Assembly: GCF_900215535.1 (NCBI RefSeq)
Contig: NZ_OCND01000001.1
Span: 806,001-870,000, forward strand
Direction of reading: 5' to 3'
DNA from: Pseudoxanthomonas wuyuanensis
GTDB lineage: Bacteria > Pseudomonadota > Gammaproteobacteria > Xanthomonadales > Xanthomonadaceae
DNA: 64,000 nt
Of the stretch, positions 36,591-44,163 are shown one piece after another; positions within the stretch are counted from its first letter, which is position 1, and the number at the start of each line of letters is the position of its first letter. Made by a program: the position numbers and the translations under genes. The notes under the pieces are model-generated. The model saw nothing but the letters and a program-made list of their open reading frames with translations, made no database searches and was not told where the DNA came from.

Positions 36591-36629
36591 GCCAACTCGC
36601 CAAGCAGCCCGATGGGCGCCATCACGCGG

Positions 36630-36776
36630 TCGGTACGGTGGGCAGCGGCCGCCTCTGCTGGGTCGCCAAGATCCGTGCACCTAGCTGGGACAAGAGCGCG
36701 ACCACCGCTGCGCCCACGCCACGCGTACCGCCCGTGACCAGGCGCGCTTGCCGGCCAATTGCAGGCCGAAGCTCAT
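36630..36776 (-). pseudogene. Short-chain dehydrogenase N-terminal fragment, frameshifted
   Basis: It begins at ATG 36776, overlapping the stop of the SnoaL-like gene as ATGA, and reads MSFGLQLAGKR. A frameshift follows, and the other frame gives LVTGGTRGVGAAVVALL, the Rossmann glycine motif of SDR enzymes. The reading then runs into the GMC fragment, so most of the SDR gene has been deleted. Confidence 0.75.
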
Positions 36777-37102
36777 GGCACGATCTCCAGCGTTGCGATC
36801 TTTCCGCGCTCCAGGGTGAAGGTGTAGCGCAGGTCCACGGGGCTGCCAGGGAAGTTGCCCGACACATGGCTGGTCACGATGTAGCTGCGACCATGCTTCT
36901 CCCACATGTGAGGTCTGGCGGTGTAGGTGTACCGGGCAGATGCGTCCGCCTTCCACGCTTCGATAGCGGCCGGCCCGGCGTGGGTCTTGCCCTCGTCCAG
37001 CACCCGCCCGTCCGTGGTGAAGCAGCGGGCAACGGCCTGGGCACCCTGGTTGTCGGCATCGAAGTAGGCCGCGATAGGCTCGGGCAGGTTCAAATCTTTC
37101 AT
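36773..37102 (-). CDS. SnoaL-like (NTF2-fold) protein
   Basis: A 109-residue protein of the SnoaL/NTF2 fold: MKDLNLPEPIAAYFDADN, CFTTDGRVLDEGKTHAG, AIEAWKAD, and strands ending FTLERGKIATLEIV. Members are small isomerases, hydrolases or ligand binders; the substrate is not predictable. It is the first gene of a decayed operon (SDR and GMC fragments downstream) and is divergent from a LysR regulator gene 99 bp away, which probably controls it. The gene itself looks intact. Confidence 0.85.
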   Translation of the reverse strand: MKDLNLPEPIAAYFDADNQGAQAVARCFTTDGRVLDEGKTHAGPAAIEAWKADASARYTYTARPHMWEKHGRSYIVTSHVSGNFPGSPVDLRYTFTLERGKIATLEIVP

Positions 37103-37148
37103 TGCAATGCTCCGTTGGGGTCCGTGGAGCTAGGTTGAACCGTCCAGG

Positions 37149-37174
37149 CAGATAAGAGAATCACCTATTATCTG
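37149..37174. promoter_or_regulatory. Inverted repeat between the SnoaL-like and LysR genes
   Basis: CAGATAA (37149-37155) and TTATCTG (37168-37174) are perfect inverted arms 12 bp apart in the 99-bp divergent intergenic region. The interrupted-dyad form suits a LysR-type operator; the start of the LysR gene is 27 bp further on. Confidence 0.5.
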
Positions 37175-37201
37175 GCCAGGCTATGTAGGAATCAGGACAC
37201 A

Positions 37202-38137
37202 ATGCGCGGCGCTGAATTTGCTGAACTCAAGGCCTTCGTGGCCGTTGTCGACCGGGCCAGCTTCGCCCGGGCAGCCGATCACCTGGGGCTGTCCCGGTCA
37301 GCCCTCAGCCAGGTCATTCGACAACTCGAATCACGGCTGGGCGTTCGCCTGTTGAACCGGACGACGCGCAGTGTCTCGCCGACGGAACCGGGGCGGCGTC
37401 TGCATGAGCGGATCGCCCCGATGCTGCGCGACATGGACGATGCCGTCGCGCAGGCGGTAGGCGCAAATGCGCGTGCTGCGGGAACCCTGCGGATCAATAC
37501 CCTCAGCATGGCCGCCAGAAAGGTGATCGCACCCAGGCTGGGTCGTTTCGCGAAAGCCCATCCGGAGGTGGTGCTCGACATCGTGATCGATGACGGCTTG
37601 AGCGATATCGCGGGGGAAGGCTTCGATGCGGGCATCCGCGTGGGAGGCCGCCTGCAGAAGGACATGGTCGCCGTGCGGCTCACGCCCGACATCGAACTGC
37701 TGGCAGTAGCGTCGCCCGACTACCTCGCCCGACACGGCGAGCCCAGGACGCCCGCAGACCTGAACCATCATGCTTGCATCAACTGGCGATTCCCGGGCAG
37801 CGGAAAAGTGGCCGGGTGGGAGTTCAAGAAGAAGGGAAAAGCGGTCGAGTTCCTTGGCGAAGGCACAGTGATCTCCAATCACCAGGACATCGTCGTGCCT
37901 GCGGCACTCCAGGGGCTTGGCATCTTCTACGCCTATAACGACGAGGGCATTGCCGACGCACTGCAGGACGGACGACTCAAGCGCGTCCTTTCCGACTGGT
38001 CGCCGAGCGTGCCGGGCCTGTATCTGTATTACTCCAGTCGAAGGTACATGCTGCCCGCGCTTCGCGCCTTCATCGATTGCCTGTTGGATCGCGATTTAGG
38101 CAGCAAGGATCATCCCACGTCCGGAAGTGCCCGCTGA
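37202..38137 (+). CDS. LysR-family transcriptional regulator
   Basis: A 311-residue LTTR. The N-terminal winged helix-turn-helix (residues 5-65) includes FARAADHLGLSRSALSQVI and LESRLGVRLLNRTTRSV. The substrate-binding domain covers about 95-300, with GTLRINTLSMAARKVIAP near its start and DIAGEGFDAGIRVG in the middle. It belongs to the subgroup that commonly regulates a divergent oxidoreductase gene, and here the divergent neighbours are SnoaL-like plus broken SDR and GMC genes. The gene is intact although much of its likely target operon has decayed. Confidence 0.92.
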   Translation: MRGAEFAELKAFVAVVDRASFARAADHLGLSRSALSQVIRQLESRLGVRLLNRTTRSVSPTEPGRRLHERIAPMLRDMDDAVAQAVGANARAAGTLRINTLSMAARKVIAPRLGRFAKAHPEVVLDIVIDDGLSDIAGEGFDAGIRVGGRLQKDMVAVRLTPDIELLAVASPDYLARHGEPRTPADLNHHACINWRFPGSGKVAGWEFKKKGKAVEFLGEGTVISNHQDIVVPAALQGLGIFYAYNDEGIADALQDGRLKRVLSDWSPSVPGLYLYYSSRRYMLPALRAFIDCLLDRDLGSKDHPTSGSAR

Positions 38138-38281
38138 GCGCGCAGGGGAGTCCTGGCACTGCGATGTCCGCTTCCGACCGAGGCTGTGTGCCCCCGGAGG
38201 GTCAAATCCTTTGTCGACTCATTCTTTCGATACTTTTCCGAGATGGACGACCGGCACAGCGCATGCCATCAGCGGGGCAGG

Positions 38282-38872
38282 TCAGTCCTGCAAGCCGGGG
38301 GGCGGCTCAGCCACGGTTTCGTTCGATGGCATCGGCCTTGGTCGCCCGCTCCGCGCCATTGCATCGAATACGCCATCACGACGCACCCAGGCGTGGTACA
38401 ACGCCGCGGCCAGGTGCGTCAGCACCAGGGCGAAAAGCGCATAGCCAAGTACGCCATGCGCGCCGCGCAACCAAGCGTAAAGCGTGGGGTCGTGCGGGAC
38501 GAGTGCGGGCAGCTCCAGCGCGCCGACCATCTGCACCGGGTAACCGCCTGCCGACAGCATCGACCAGCCGAGCAGCGGCATAGCAAGCATCAGCGAGTAC
38601 AGCAGCCAGTGCGAGGCTTTCGCGGCGAGGACCTGCGGGCGCGGCAGGTCCGCAGGCAGCGGGGGTGGCGGGCTGCGCCAGCGGTGGTACAGCCGCACCA
38701 GCGCCAACAGCAGGATGGCGATGCCGAGCGGCCGGTGCAGCTCGATCAGCATCGGGCGCAGCGCCAACGATGCGACCATGCCCACGCCGATGAAGAGCAT
38801 GGCCATGACCAGCACGGCCATGCCCCAGTGCAACAGCCGCGCAAGCGTATCGAAATGGCCGTGGCGATTCAT
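38282..38872 (-). CDS. Cytochrome b561
   Basis: A 196-residue di-heme membrane cytochrome b561 with four hydrophobic helices (about residues 15-35, 45-62, 85-105 and 133-155). Candidate heme ligands are His in LARLLHWGMA, LIELHRPLG, ASHWLLYSL and LTHLAAALYH. These proteins pass electrons between the quinone pool and periplasmic partners or dispose of superoxide. The start overlaps the stop of the upstream catalase-like gene (ATGA), so the two are translationally coupled and likely work together in peroxide detoxification. The C-terminal 25 residues are a Pro-rich tail. Confidence 0.9.
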   Translation of the reverse strand: MNRHGHFDTLARLLHWGMAVLVMAMLFIGVGMVASLALRPMLIELHRPLGIAILLLALVRLYHRWRSPPPPLPADLPRPQVLAAKASHWLLYSLMLAMPLLGWSMLSAGGYPVQMVGALELPALVPHDPTLYAWLRGAHGVLGYALFALVLTHLAAALYHAWVRRDGVFDAMARSGRPRPMPSNETVAEPPPGLQD

Positions 38873-39990
38873 CGTGCAGCCTCCTGCGCAGTGACGGCGG
38901 TCGCCGGCGGCGCCTGGTTGCGGGCGGTCTCGCGTTCGCGACGGTTGAAGGAAACCGAATACGTCGCCGCGCGCGCCGCCAGTATCGGATCGCTGGACAG
39001 GGCGATGCCGTCAGGCACCACGGTCGGGTCGTAGTTCACGTCCCGGCATTGACCGGTGGCCTGCGGCTGGCTGGTTTTCAACACCAGTACGCCGGCAATG
39101 TGGCGCGGACGGTTCTCGGGCCACGCCTGCGAGGGATCATCGACCGGATCGCCGGGCGCAGCTTCGACGATGACCAGGTTCCAGCGCAGCGGACCTTGCT
39201 GCAGTCGTGCCTGCAGATCCTCACGCAGGTAGTCAGGATTGGCCTGCTGGCGTTCGGCTTCGCTGAGCGGTTCGAATGGGGCCTGTGGCTCCATCGACCA
39301 TCGTACGAAGCGTTCGCGACCCGCTGCGTCAACGAAACGGAAGGCGTTGACGCCGTTGTATGCCGTGTTGGCCCAGCTGCTGGACCACGGTGCGGACTTC
39401 GCCCAGGCCTGGAACCGCTTCGCTTCCGGATGTTCGGCAAGGAACGCCGCCATCTTTGCCGGATCCGGCTTGCCCGTCGCCGGATCCGGACGCGACGCAA
39501 CCAGTTGCTTGTGGAATCCGGCCGGTGTGGACACGGGGAAGAAGGGGAAGCTGTTCATCGCCATCCGCCACTCCTGTCCGTTCTCGGTCTTCAGCAGCAA
39601 CGCCAGGCTGCGCACGCGTGCCTGCGCGTCCAGCGCGTACGGATCGGCACCGCCTATCGACAGCCGGCCCTGCACCGCCGTGCGCGGCTGGCTGAAAACC
39701 TGCGCGCGCGAAAGCGCCGCAGCCTGCGTGGAAGGTTCGAAATAGCCCGCCACGCAGACGCCCTTGCTGTGCGCCCGGCGGAACCCCGCGTACGGCTTGC
39801 CGCCCTCGATGGCGTCCACCAGGCGTGGTGCCGTCAGGCGGTCCCTCCCGATCCAGCCGGCCGCCCAGGCGAAGGCCGTGGCCAGTAGCAGGACAATGGT
39901 GGCGATGGCGGCCAATGCGGGCCACGGCATCGGTGGTTTCGGGGGCATCAGCGGATCGGGAGGAAGGGTGGGCATGGGCAGTTCCGGCAT
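38869..39990 (-). CDS. Membrane-anchored catalase-related peroxidase (SrpA-like)
   Basis: A 373-residue protein. After a Pro-rich start comes one membrane segment at about residues 20-42, so the catalytic part is probably periplasmic. The distal heme His is in RRAHSKGVCVAGYFEP and the proximal Tyr in SDPILAARAATYSVS, the two signatures of catalase-like peroxidases; the length is far below true catalases. Start 39990 is used; ATG 39975 with GGAA before it is equally possible because the predicted ECF promoter begins transcription near 39998. It forms an operon with cytochrome b561 and is divergent from an ECF sigma/anti-sigma pair. Confidence 0.87.
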   Translation of the reverse strand: MPELPMPTLPPDPLMPPKPPMPWPALAAIATIVLLLATAFAWAAGWIGRDRLTAPRLVDAIEGGKPYAGFRRAHSKGVCVAGYFEPSTQAAALSRAQVFSQPRTAVQGRLSIGGADPYALDAQARVRSLALLLKTENGQEWRMAMNSFPFFPVSTPAGFHKQLVASRPDPATGKPDPAKMAAFLAEHPEAKRFQAWAKSAPWSSSWANTAYNGVNAFRFVDAAGRERFVRWSMEPQAPFEPLSEAERQQANPDYLREDLQARLQQGPLRWNLVIVEAAPGDPVDDPSQAWPENRPRHIAGVLVLKTSQPQATGQCRDVNYDPTVVPDGIALSSDPILAARAATYSVSFNRRERETARNQAPPATAVTAQEAAR

Positions 39991-40005
39991 CGTTGGGATG
40001 GCGTA

Positions 40006-40031
40006 GGACGCACGGCGGCTGGATTTATTCC
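40006..40031 (-). promoter_or_regulatory. ECF-type promoter of the catalase-like/b561 operon
   Basis: On the minus strand GGAAT (40031-40027) and CGTCC (40010-40006) are separated by 16 bp, the layout of ECF sigma promoters. The same GGAATAA and CGTCCTA words occur in the divergent promoter at 40072-40098, so both are probably read by the adjacent sigma factor. Confidence 0.65.
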
Positions 40032-40071
40032 ATGTATCGGCAATATCCGCCCGTTGCGTTGGCGGCAATGC

Positions 40072-40098
40072 GGAATAATCCGCCTTGCCCATACGTCC
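40072..40098 (+). promoter_or_regulatory. ECF-type promoter of the sigma/anti-sigma operon
   Basis: GGAAT (40072-40076) and CGTCC (40094-40098) are 17 bp apart, about 30 bp before the sigma gene start at 40128. Matching words occur in the divergent promoter at 40006-40031, indicating autoregulation. Confidence 0.65.
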
Positions 40099-40127
40099 TA
40101 AGCACAACACCGACCCTGCGCTCCCCG

Positions 40128-40655
40128 ATGCCTGCTTCACCGCCCCCTCTGGATGATGAAACCCTGCGTGAGCTGATCCCGCGGCTGCGCCGGTTCGCGC
40201 GGTCCCTGGCTGCGGATCCTGCCGCGGCCGATGACCTGGTCCAGGCCACGCTGGAGCGCGCACTGACCCGGGGCACGAGCCGCCGCAACGAGGACGCCCT
40301 GCAACCTTGGTTGTTCTCGGTGCTGTACCGCCAGTTCATCGACGACCATCGGCGTGCGGTGCGCTGGAAGCGCATCGCATCGCTGTTCGCGACCGAAGAC
40401 GAGCCGCGGCCGCCGACGCCGGACCAGGTCTTCGATGCACGCACCTCGTTGGCGGCATTCTCCCACCTGCCGACGGAACAGCGCGCGTTACTGATGCTGG
40501 TCAGCGTGGAAGGCCTGGGTTACCGCGAAGCGGCCGATGTGCTGGGCATCCCCATCGGCACGGTGATGTCGCGCCTGTCGCGCGCCCGACAGGCGTTGCG
40601 TGCGATGGATGAGGAAAAAATGCCTGCCTCCCCCGTGTTGAGGGTCCTGCAATGA
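40128..40655 (+). CDS. ECF-family RNA polymerase sigma factor
   Basis: A 175-residue group 4 sigma factor. Region 2 spans about residues 10-80 (LIPRLRRFARSLAADPAAAD, DLVQATLERAL, ALQPWLFSVLYRQFIDDHR). Region 4 spans about 110-165 (LPTEQRALLMLVSVEGLGY, EAADVLGIPIGTVMSRLSRAR). ATG 40128 starts the protein directly. It overlaps the anti-sigma gene by four bases. Matching GGAAT/CGTCC promoters before itself and before the divergent catalase-like operon indicate that it activates both, probably in response to oxidative stress (inference from the target genes). Confidence 0.93.
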   Translation: MPASPPPLDDETLRELIPRLRRFARSLAADPAAADDLVQATLERALTRGTSRRNEDALQPWLFSVLYRQFIDDHRRAVRWKRIASLFATEDEPRPPTPDQVFDARTSLAAFSHLPTEQRALLMLVSVEGLGYREAADVLGIPIGTVMSRLSRARQALRAMDEEKMPASPVLRVLQ

Positions 40656-41410
40656 ACATCGATGCCATGCGCCACCGGCCCGACGACAGTGAACTGCATG
40701 CCTATGTGGACGGTCGGCTGGAGCCTGCCCGGCTCGCCGATGTTGAAGCCTGGCTCGCCGCGCACCCGCAGCATGCCGTCCAGGTGGAGGGCTGGAAGCG
40801 CGATGCCGAGCGGCTACGCGCACTTCATGCACATCCGGAACACTGGGCTTCCAACACCGCACTGGAACCGGCGCGCGTGCGCAACCGCCTGCGCTCGCGG
40901 CGGCGTGCGCGCTTTGGCATCGCCGCATCGCTGCTGCTGGCCTTCGGCATGGGAAGTGGTGCGGGCTGGCAGGCGCGCGAATCGCGGCCGGTGCAAGCTT
41001 CGTTGCCGATGGCCGACGCCGTGGCCGCGTACCGCCAGTTCGTGAATGCCGATGCGCCGCCCATGGAGTTCGATGCCAGCCGCACCGATGACCTGCAGCG
41101 CTGGCTGCGGCGCCATTTCGGCGAAGCGGGGCGGGTACCCGACCTGAGCGCAGCAGGTTATCGGCTGATGGGGGGGCGCCTGCTCTCTACCGAACAGGGG
41201 GCGGCGGCGATGCTGGTCTACCAGGACGGCTCAGGCGCGCGCGTGGGTTTCTATCTGCGTCCGCGCGGCTTGTTGCGCAGCGACGGCCAGCGCCGTGACG
41301 GTGACCTTCTGGCGCGATACTGGTCAAACCGGAACACCAGCTTTGCACTGGTCAGCGATACAGAAGACACGGCAGCGTTGAAGCTGCCAGGCCTGTTGGG
41401 CGGCGGGTAA
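40652..41410 (+). CDS. Anti-sigma factor, single membrane segment
   Basis: A 252-residue protein. The N-terminal cytoplasmic part (ELHAYVDGRLEPARLADVEAWL) has the anti-sigma domain style but no HxxxCxxC zinc motif, so it is a non-zinc type. A membrane segment lies at about residues 88-108 (FGIAASLLLAFGMGSGAGW), followed by a periplasmic domain of about 145 residues. The start overlaps the sigma gene stop (ATGA). It would hold the sigma factor at the membrane until a periplasmic signal arrives. Confidence 0.88.
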   Translation: MNIDAMRHRPDDSELHAYVDGRLEPARLADVEAWLAAHPQHAVQVEGWKRDAERLRALHAHPEHWASNTALEPARVRNRLRSRRRARFGIAASLLLAFGMGSGAGWQARESRPVQASLPMADAVAAYRQFVNADAPPMEFDASRTDDLQRWLRRHFGEAGRVPDLSAAGYRLMGGRLLSTEQGAAAMLVYQDGSGARVGFYLRPRGLLRSDGQRRDGDLLARYWSNRNTSFALVSDTEDTAALKLPGLLGGG

Positions 41411-41570
41411 GGATTGGAGAGACCGCATGTGACAGGGACGCTAACGACCGAGCATGTCCCCGGTACGTCGATTCGAAGCCGTTCGTCGAAATGCGTGGAG
41501 TTTTCACACGGCCTCGGGTCTGTTTTCCTGGTTGGGTTCAAGTCGCAACGCTCACGAGTTGCCATCTTCA

Positions 41571-41600
41571 CAGCTTATCTACGTATTCCAACGTAAGCTG
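41571..41600. promoter_or_regulatory. Inverted repeat upstream of the lipoprotein gene
   Basis: CAGCTTA (41571-41577) and TAAGCTG (41594-41600) are perfect inverted arms; inside them ACGT occurs twice (41581 and 41591). It lies 66 bp before the lipoprotein start and could be an operator or an RNA hairpin. The rest of 41411-41650 shows no gene. Confidence 0.35.
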
Positions 41601-41665
41601 AAGACGAGTCATGGTTCCAGCTAAAAGGCCGCTATATTTCGAGGCCCAAGACGAAGGAGGTTGGA

Positions 41666-41938
41666 ATGTTTACGATTACCAAAAAACACGTGGTGATGGC
41701 GCGTACCCTCGGCGTGGCGATCGTCGCCACCCTGGGCCTTGCCGCCTGCGCCACCTATGATGACGAGTTTGCAGGGATCAACTCGCGCCTCGATCAACTC
41801 GACACGAGGGTGCAGGGCGCGGCCCAGAGCGCCGAATCCGCCAATCAATCCGCACAGCAGGCCAACCAACGGCTGGATCAAATGGAAAGCCGCGTCCGGC
41901 AGCTGGAAGCGGCACCGCGCCGCGTGCCGCGCGGTTAG
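41666..41938 (+). CDS. Small outer-membrane lipoprotein (Lpp/OprI-like, alanine-zipper coiled coil)
   Basis: A 90-residue lipoprotein. The signal peptide ends in the lipobox LAAC at residue 28. Residues 35-80 form a heptad coiled coil rich in Ala, Ser and Gln (RLDQLDTRVQGAAQSAESAN), as in murein lipoprotein and OprI. It ends in RVPRG and lacks the terminal Lys that links Lpp to peptidoglycan. Strong ribosome site GAAGGAGG at 41653-41660. A good terminator follows at 41986. Its likely role is in the outer membrane, possibly stabilising the envelope. Confidence 0.88.
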   Translation: MFTITKKHVVMARTLGVAIVATLGLAACATYDDEFAGINSRLDQLDTRVQGAAQSAESANQSAQQANQRLDQMESRVRQLEAAPRRVPRG

Positions 41939-41985
41939 TCGCCCCTGCACAAGTTGTGACGAACGGTTTGAGTTTGACCCAGGAC

Positions 41986-42020
41986 CCGGTGGCCCTTGCT
42001 GGCCACCGGTCTCCTTTCTT
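41986..42020 (+). terminator. Rho-independent terminator of the lipoprotein gene
   Basis: CCGGTGGCC (41986-41994) pairs perfectly with GGCCACCGG (42001-42009) around a 6-nt loop and is followed by TCTCCTTTCTT. It lies 48 bp after the lipoprotein stop codon. Confidence 0.85.
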
Positions 42021-42783
42021 GACCCACTCTTTAGTTGTAAGGAACCGCCCCATCCGCACGTGCATACACCCTGCGATCCGGTCCGCTTATGGCGCGCTGG
42101 TGTTGGCGCTGGCGTTCGCGAGCTTCGGCGTGGCGGCCGCCGAGGATGCTGCCGCGCAAACGGTAGAGTCCTTCGATCAACTTCCGAAAGACCAGGAAGT
42201 GTCCGACACGGTGATTGAGCTGGCGGGCTGGGTTGTCGCGGCCGAGGACAGCCAAGGCTATCCGTTCGCGGTCATAGACAAAGCCGCCGCACAGATCCTG
42301 GTGTTCGGCGGCGACGGCCGGCTTCGCGGCGCGGCACCTGGGCTTTTTGGCTCGGCAACCGGTGATCATACGGCCCCCGGCATCGCCGGTCTCGCGCTTC
42401 GCGAGATTCCGGGCCGGGATCGCACGACGCCTGCTGGTCGCTTTGTGGGCGGTTTCGGTCCGTCACTCGACGCTGGGCGCGTGCTGTGGGTGGACTACGA
42501 TTCCGCTGTCTCCATCCACCCTACCGCTACTGGCGTCCCGGCCGAGAGACGCGCCGAACGCCTTGCATCGCCTTCGCCGGACGACAATCGCGTCACTCAT
42601 GGCTGCATCAACGTCTCGCCCGAGTTTTACGAGCGGATCATCCGTCCGACGTTCGAGCGGGGAGGGGTGTTCTATATCCTGCCGGACACGGAGCCGTTGG
42701 CGGAGACCTTCCCGGAGTTCGCGCAAAGTCGCTCGACTGCGCAACGCAACGATGGAAGACGCGCACGGACCGCCCGACAGTGA
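42019..42783 (+). CDS. Exported L,D-transpeptidase-like protein
   Basis: A YkuD-type L,D-transpeptidase domain is seen in the C-terminal half: His in VSIHPTATG and the catalytic motif VTHGCINVS, a variant of SHGCxR. It forms 3-3 cross-links or anchors proteins to peptidoglycan in other members. A signal peptide (SAYGALVLALAFASFGVAAAE) lies near the start. The start is unclear: the frame is open from GTG 41956, but that would place codons within a terminator. TTG 42019 is used here; an ATC near 42052 after AAGGA, or GTG 42100, are alternatives. Proximity to a murein-lipoprotein-like gene fits an envelope role. Confidence 0.75.
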   Translation: MTHSLVVRNRPIRTCIHPAIRSAYGALVLALAFASFGVAAAEDAAAQTVESFDQLPKDQEVSDTVIELAGWVVAAEDSQGYPFAVIDKAAAQILVFGGDGRLRGAAPGLFGSATGDHTAPGIAGLALREIPGRDRTTPAGRFVGGFGPSLDAGRVLWVDYDSAVSIHPTATGVPAERRAERLASPSPDDNRVTHGCINVSPEFYERIIRPTFERGGVFYILPDTEPLAETFPEFAQSRSTAQRNDGRRARTARQ

Positions 42784-42839
42784 AGGGCGCATCGGCGTAT
42801 TGCCTTTGGTTTGCGAAGCACGCAGCCGGGGCTGGTGCG

Positions 42840-43050
42840 CCGAAGTCACAGCCCCGTTATCCTGGACATCAAGCTCAACGAGTTCTGGGCAAGTCAGGCG
42901 CTTATAGCGCCACAAGGAAGTGAGTGCTGTGCGAAAGTCGGGCGCATGCAGGGCGACGATCGACGTTACACCATAACCTGAGGCGATCCCTTTTGCCCCG
43001 AAGTTAAGACCAACGGAAGTTGGCGTGAGCTTCAAAAGGCGGACGTCCCT
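42840..43050 (-). pseudogene. AraC-family regulator N-terminal fragment
   Basis: Minus-strand translation gives VGLNFGAKGIASGYGV, then ALHAPDFRTALTSLWRYKRL and CPELVELDVQDNG, which match the N-terminal ligand-binding domain of AraC regulators of the OruR/arabinose-binding-type group. The helix-turn-helix part is absent. It lies directly after the hydrolase gene and is a remnant. Confidence 0.6.
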
Positions 43051-43100
43051 GTCCTGGTGCTCAGGTAGTGCATCCCAACGTCCGTCCTTGCGAACCACGC

Positions 43101-44036
43101 TCACCGCGCGATGTTGCGGTCCAGGAACTCAAGCATGCGCGTCGCGATCTCGCTGCCATGGGTTTCGATGGCGAAATGGCCTGTATCGAGGAAGCGCACT
43201 TCGGCCTTCGGGTTGTCGCGCTTGTAGGCTTCGGCGCCGGCAGGAATGAAGAACGGGTCGTTCTTGCCCCAGATTGCGAGCGTCGGCGGCTGGTACTGGC
43301 GGAAAAATGCATGCAACTGCGGGTACTGCCGGAGGTTGCTGCCATAGTCCAGCAGGAGGTCCATCTGCGGTTCGACACCGATGCGCGCGATCGCGGCCGA
43401 CGCCAGCTGATAGCTCTCGGGCGCGATCAACGTGGTGTCCCGGACACCTTCGGTGTACTGCCACCGGATCATGTCCGGCGTATTGAAGCGGCGCAGCGCC
43501 TCGCGGTTCTCGGGGGTGGGGGCGTCCCAGGCCTTGCGCATGTCGGCCCAACCTTCGCTCAAGCCTTCTTCGTAGGCGTTGCCGTTCTGGCTCACGATGG
43601 CGGTGATCTTCCGGGGGTTCGCCACGGCCAGGCGCCAGCCGACGGGCGCGCCGTAGTCGAACACGTAGATCGCATAGCGATCCAGGCGCTTTTCGACCGT
43701 GAAGGCGTCGATGACCGTGGCTACGTTGTCGAACGTGTAGTCGAACGCGACGCCCTGCTTGACCGTCGTCTGCCCGAAGCCCGGCAAGTCGGGGGCGATC
43801 ACGCGGTAGCGCTGCGCCAGGACCGGGATCAGGTCCCGGAACATGTGGGAGGAGGCACCGAAGCCGTGGAGCAGAAGGACGGCAGGGGCGTCCGCCGGTC
43901 CGGCTTCGCGATAGAAGATGTTGACGCCCTGGATGTCGGCGGTGCGGTAGTGGAGCTGCGGGGCGGGCTCGGTCGCCGCGGCCGGCAGTGTGCTGCTCAG
44001 CGTAGCGGCAGCAAGGAGAAGGCTTTTGAGGCTCAT
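43101..44036 (-). CDS. Secreted alpha/beta hydrolase (epoxide hydrolase/haloalkane dehalogenase-like)
   Basis: A 311-residue protein. ATG 44036 begins a signal peptide (MSLKSLLLAAATLSSTLPAAA). The alpha/beta-hydrolase fold shows the oxyanion HGFGAS motif, the nucleophile elbow VFDYGAP with Asp as nucleophile, an acid in GKNDPFF and His in DTGHFAIE. An Asp nucleophile points to the epoxide hydrolase and dehalogenase branch and away from esterases. It is divergent from the CGNR regulator gene across a region with two inverted-repeat operators, so that regulator probably controls it. Confidence 0.88.
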   Translation of the reverse strand: MSLKSLLLAAATLSSTLPAAATEPAPQLHYRTADIQGVNIFYREAGPADAPAVLLLHGFGASSHMFRDLIPVLAQRYRVIAPDLPGFGQTTVKQGVAFDYTFDNVATVIDAFTVEKRLDRYAIYVFDYGAPVGWRLAVANPRKITAIVSQNGNAYEEGLSEGWADMRKAWDAPTPENREALRRFNTPDMIRWQYTEGVRDTTLIAPESYQLASAAIARIGVEPQMDLLLDYGSNLRQYPQLHAFFRQYQPPTLAIWGKNDPFFIPAGAEAYKRDNPKAEVRFLDTGHFAIETHGSEIATRMLEFLDRNIAR

Positions 44037-44071
44037 GACAGGTTCTCGCAACAGGTTGGAATGTTGAGCTA

Positions 44072-44160
44072 AGTAACCTTTCAAATCGAATATTAAAGGT
44101 TACTTTGACATAGTCTCCTCCAGCCGTGGTAACCTGTCAATAGTCACTTTAAAGGTTACT
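44072..44160. promoter_or_regulatory. Two inverted-repeat operators between the hydrolase and CGNR genes
   Basis: AGTAACCTTT (44072-44081) and AAAGGTTACT (44095-44104) are perfect inverted arms 13 bp apart. GGTAACCTGT (44128-44137) and AAAGGTTACT (44151-44160) repeat the same design, also 13 bp apart, 56 bp further on. The last arm ends 3 bp before the CGNR start codon. Probably the binding sites of the CGNR regulator, controlling itself and the divergent hydrolase. Confidence 0.7.
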
Positions 44161-44163
44161 GTT

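Noticed and set aside
42463..43104. A 213-codon minus-strand frame taken as a whole gene
   Set aside because: Only its first half resembles AraC regulators; the second half is antisense to the L,D-transpeptidase gene. Kept only as a fragment.
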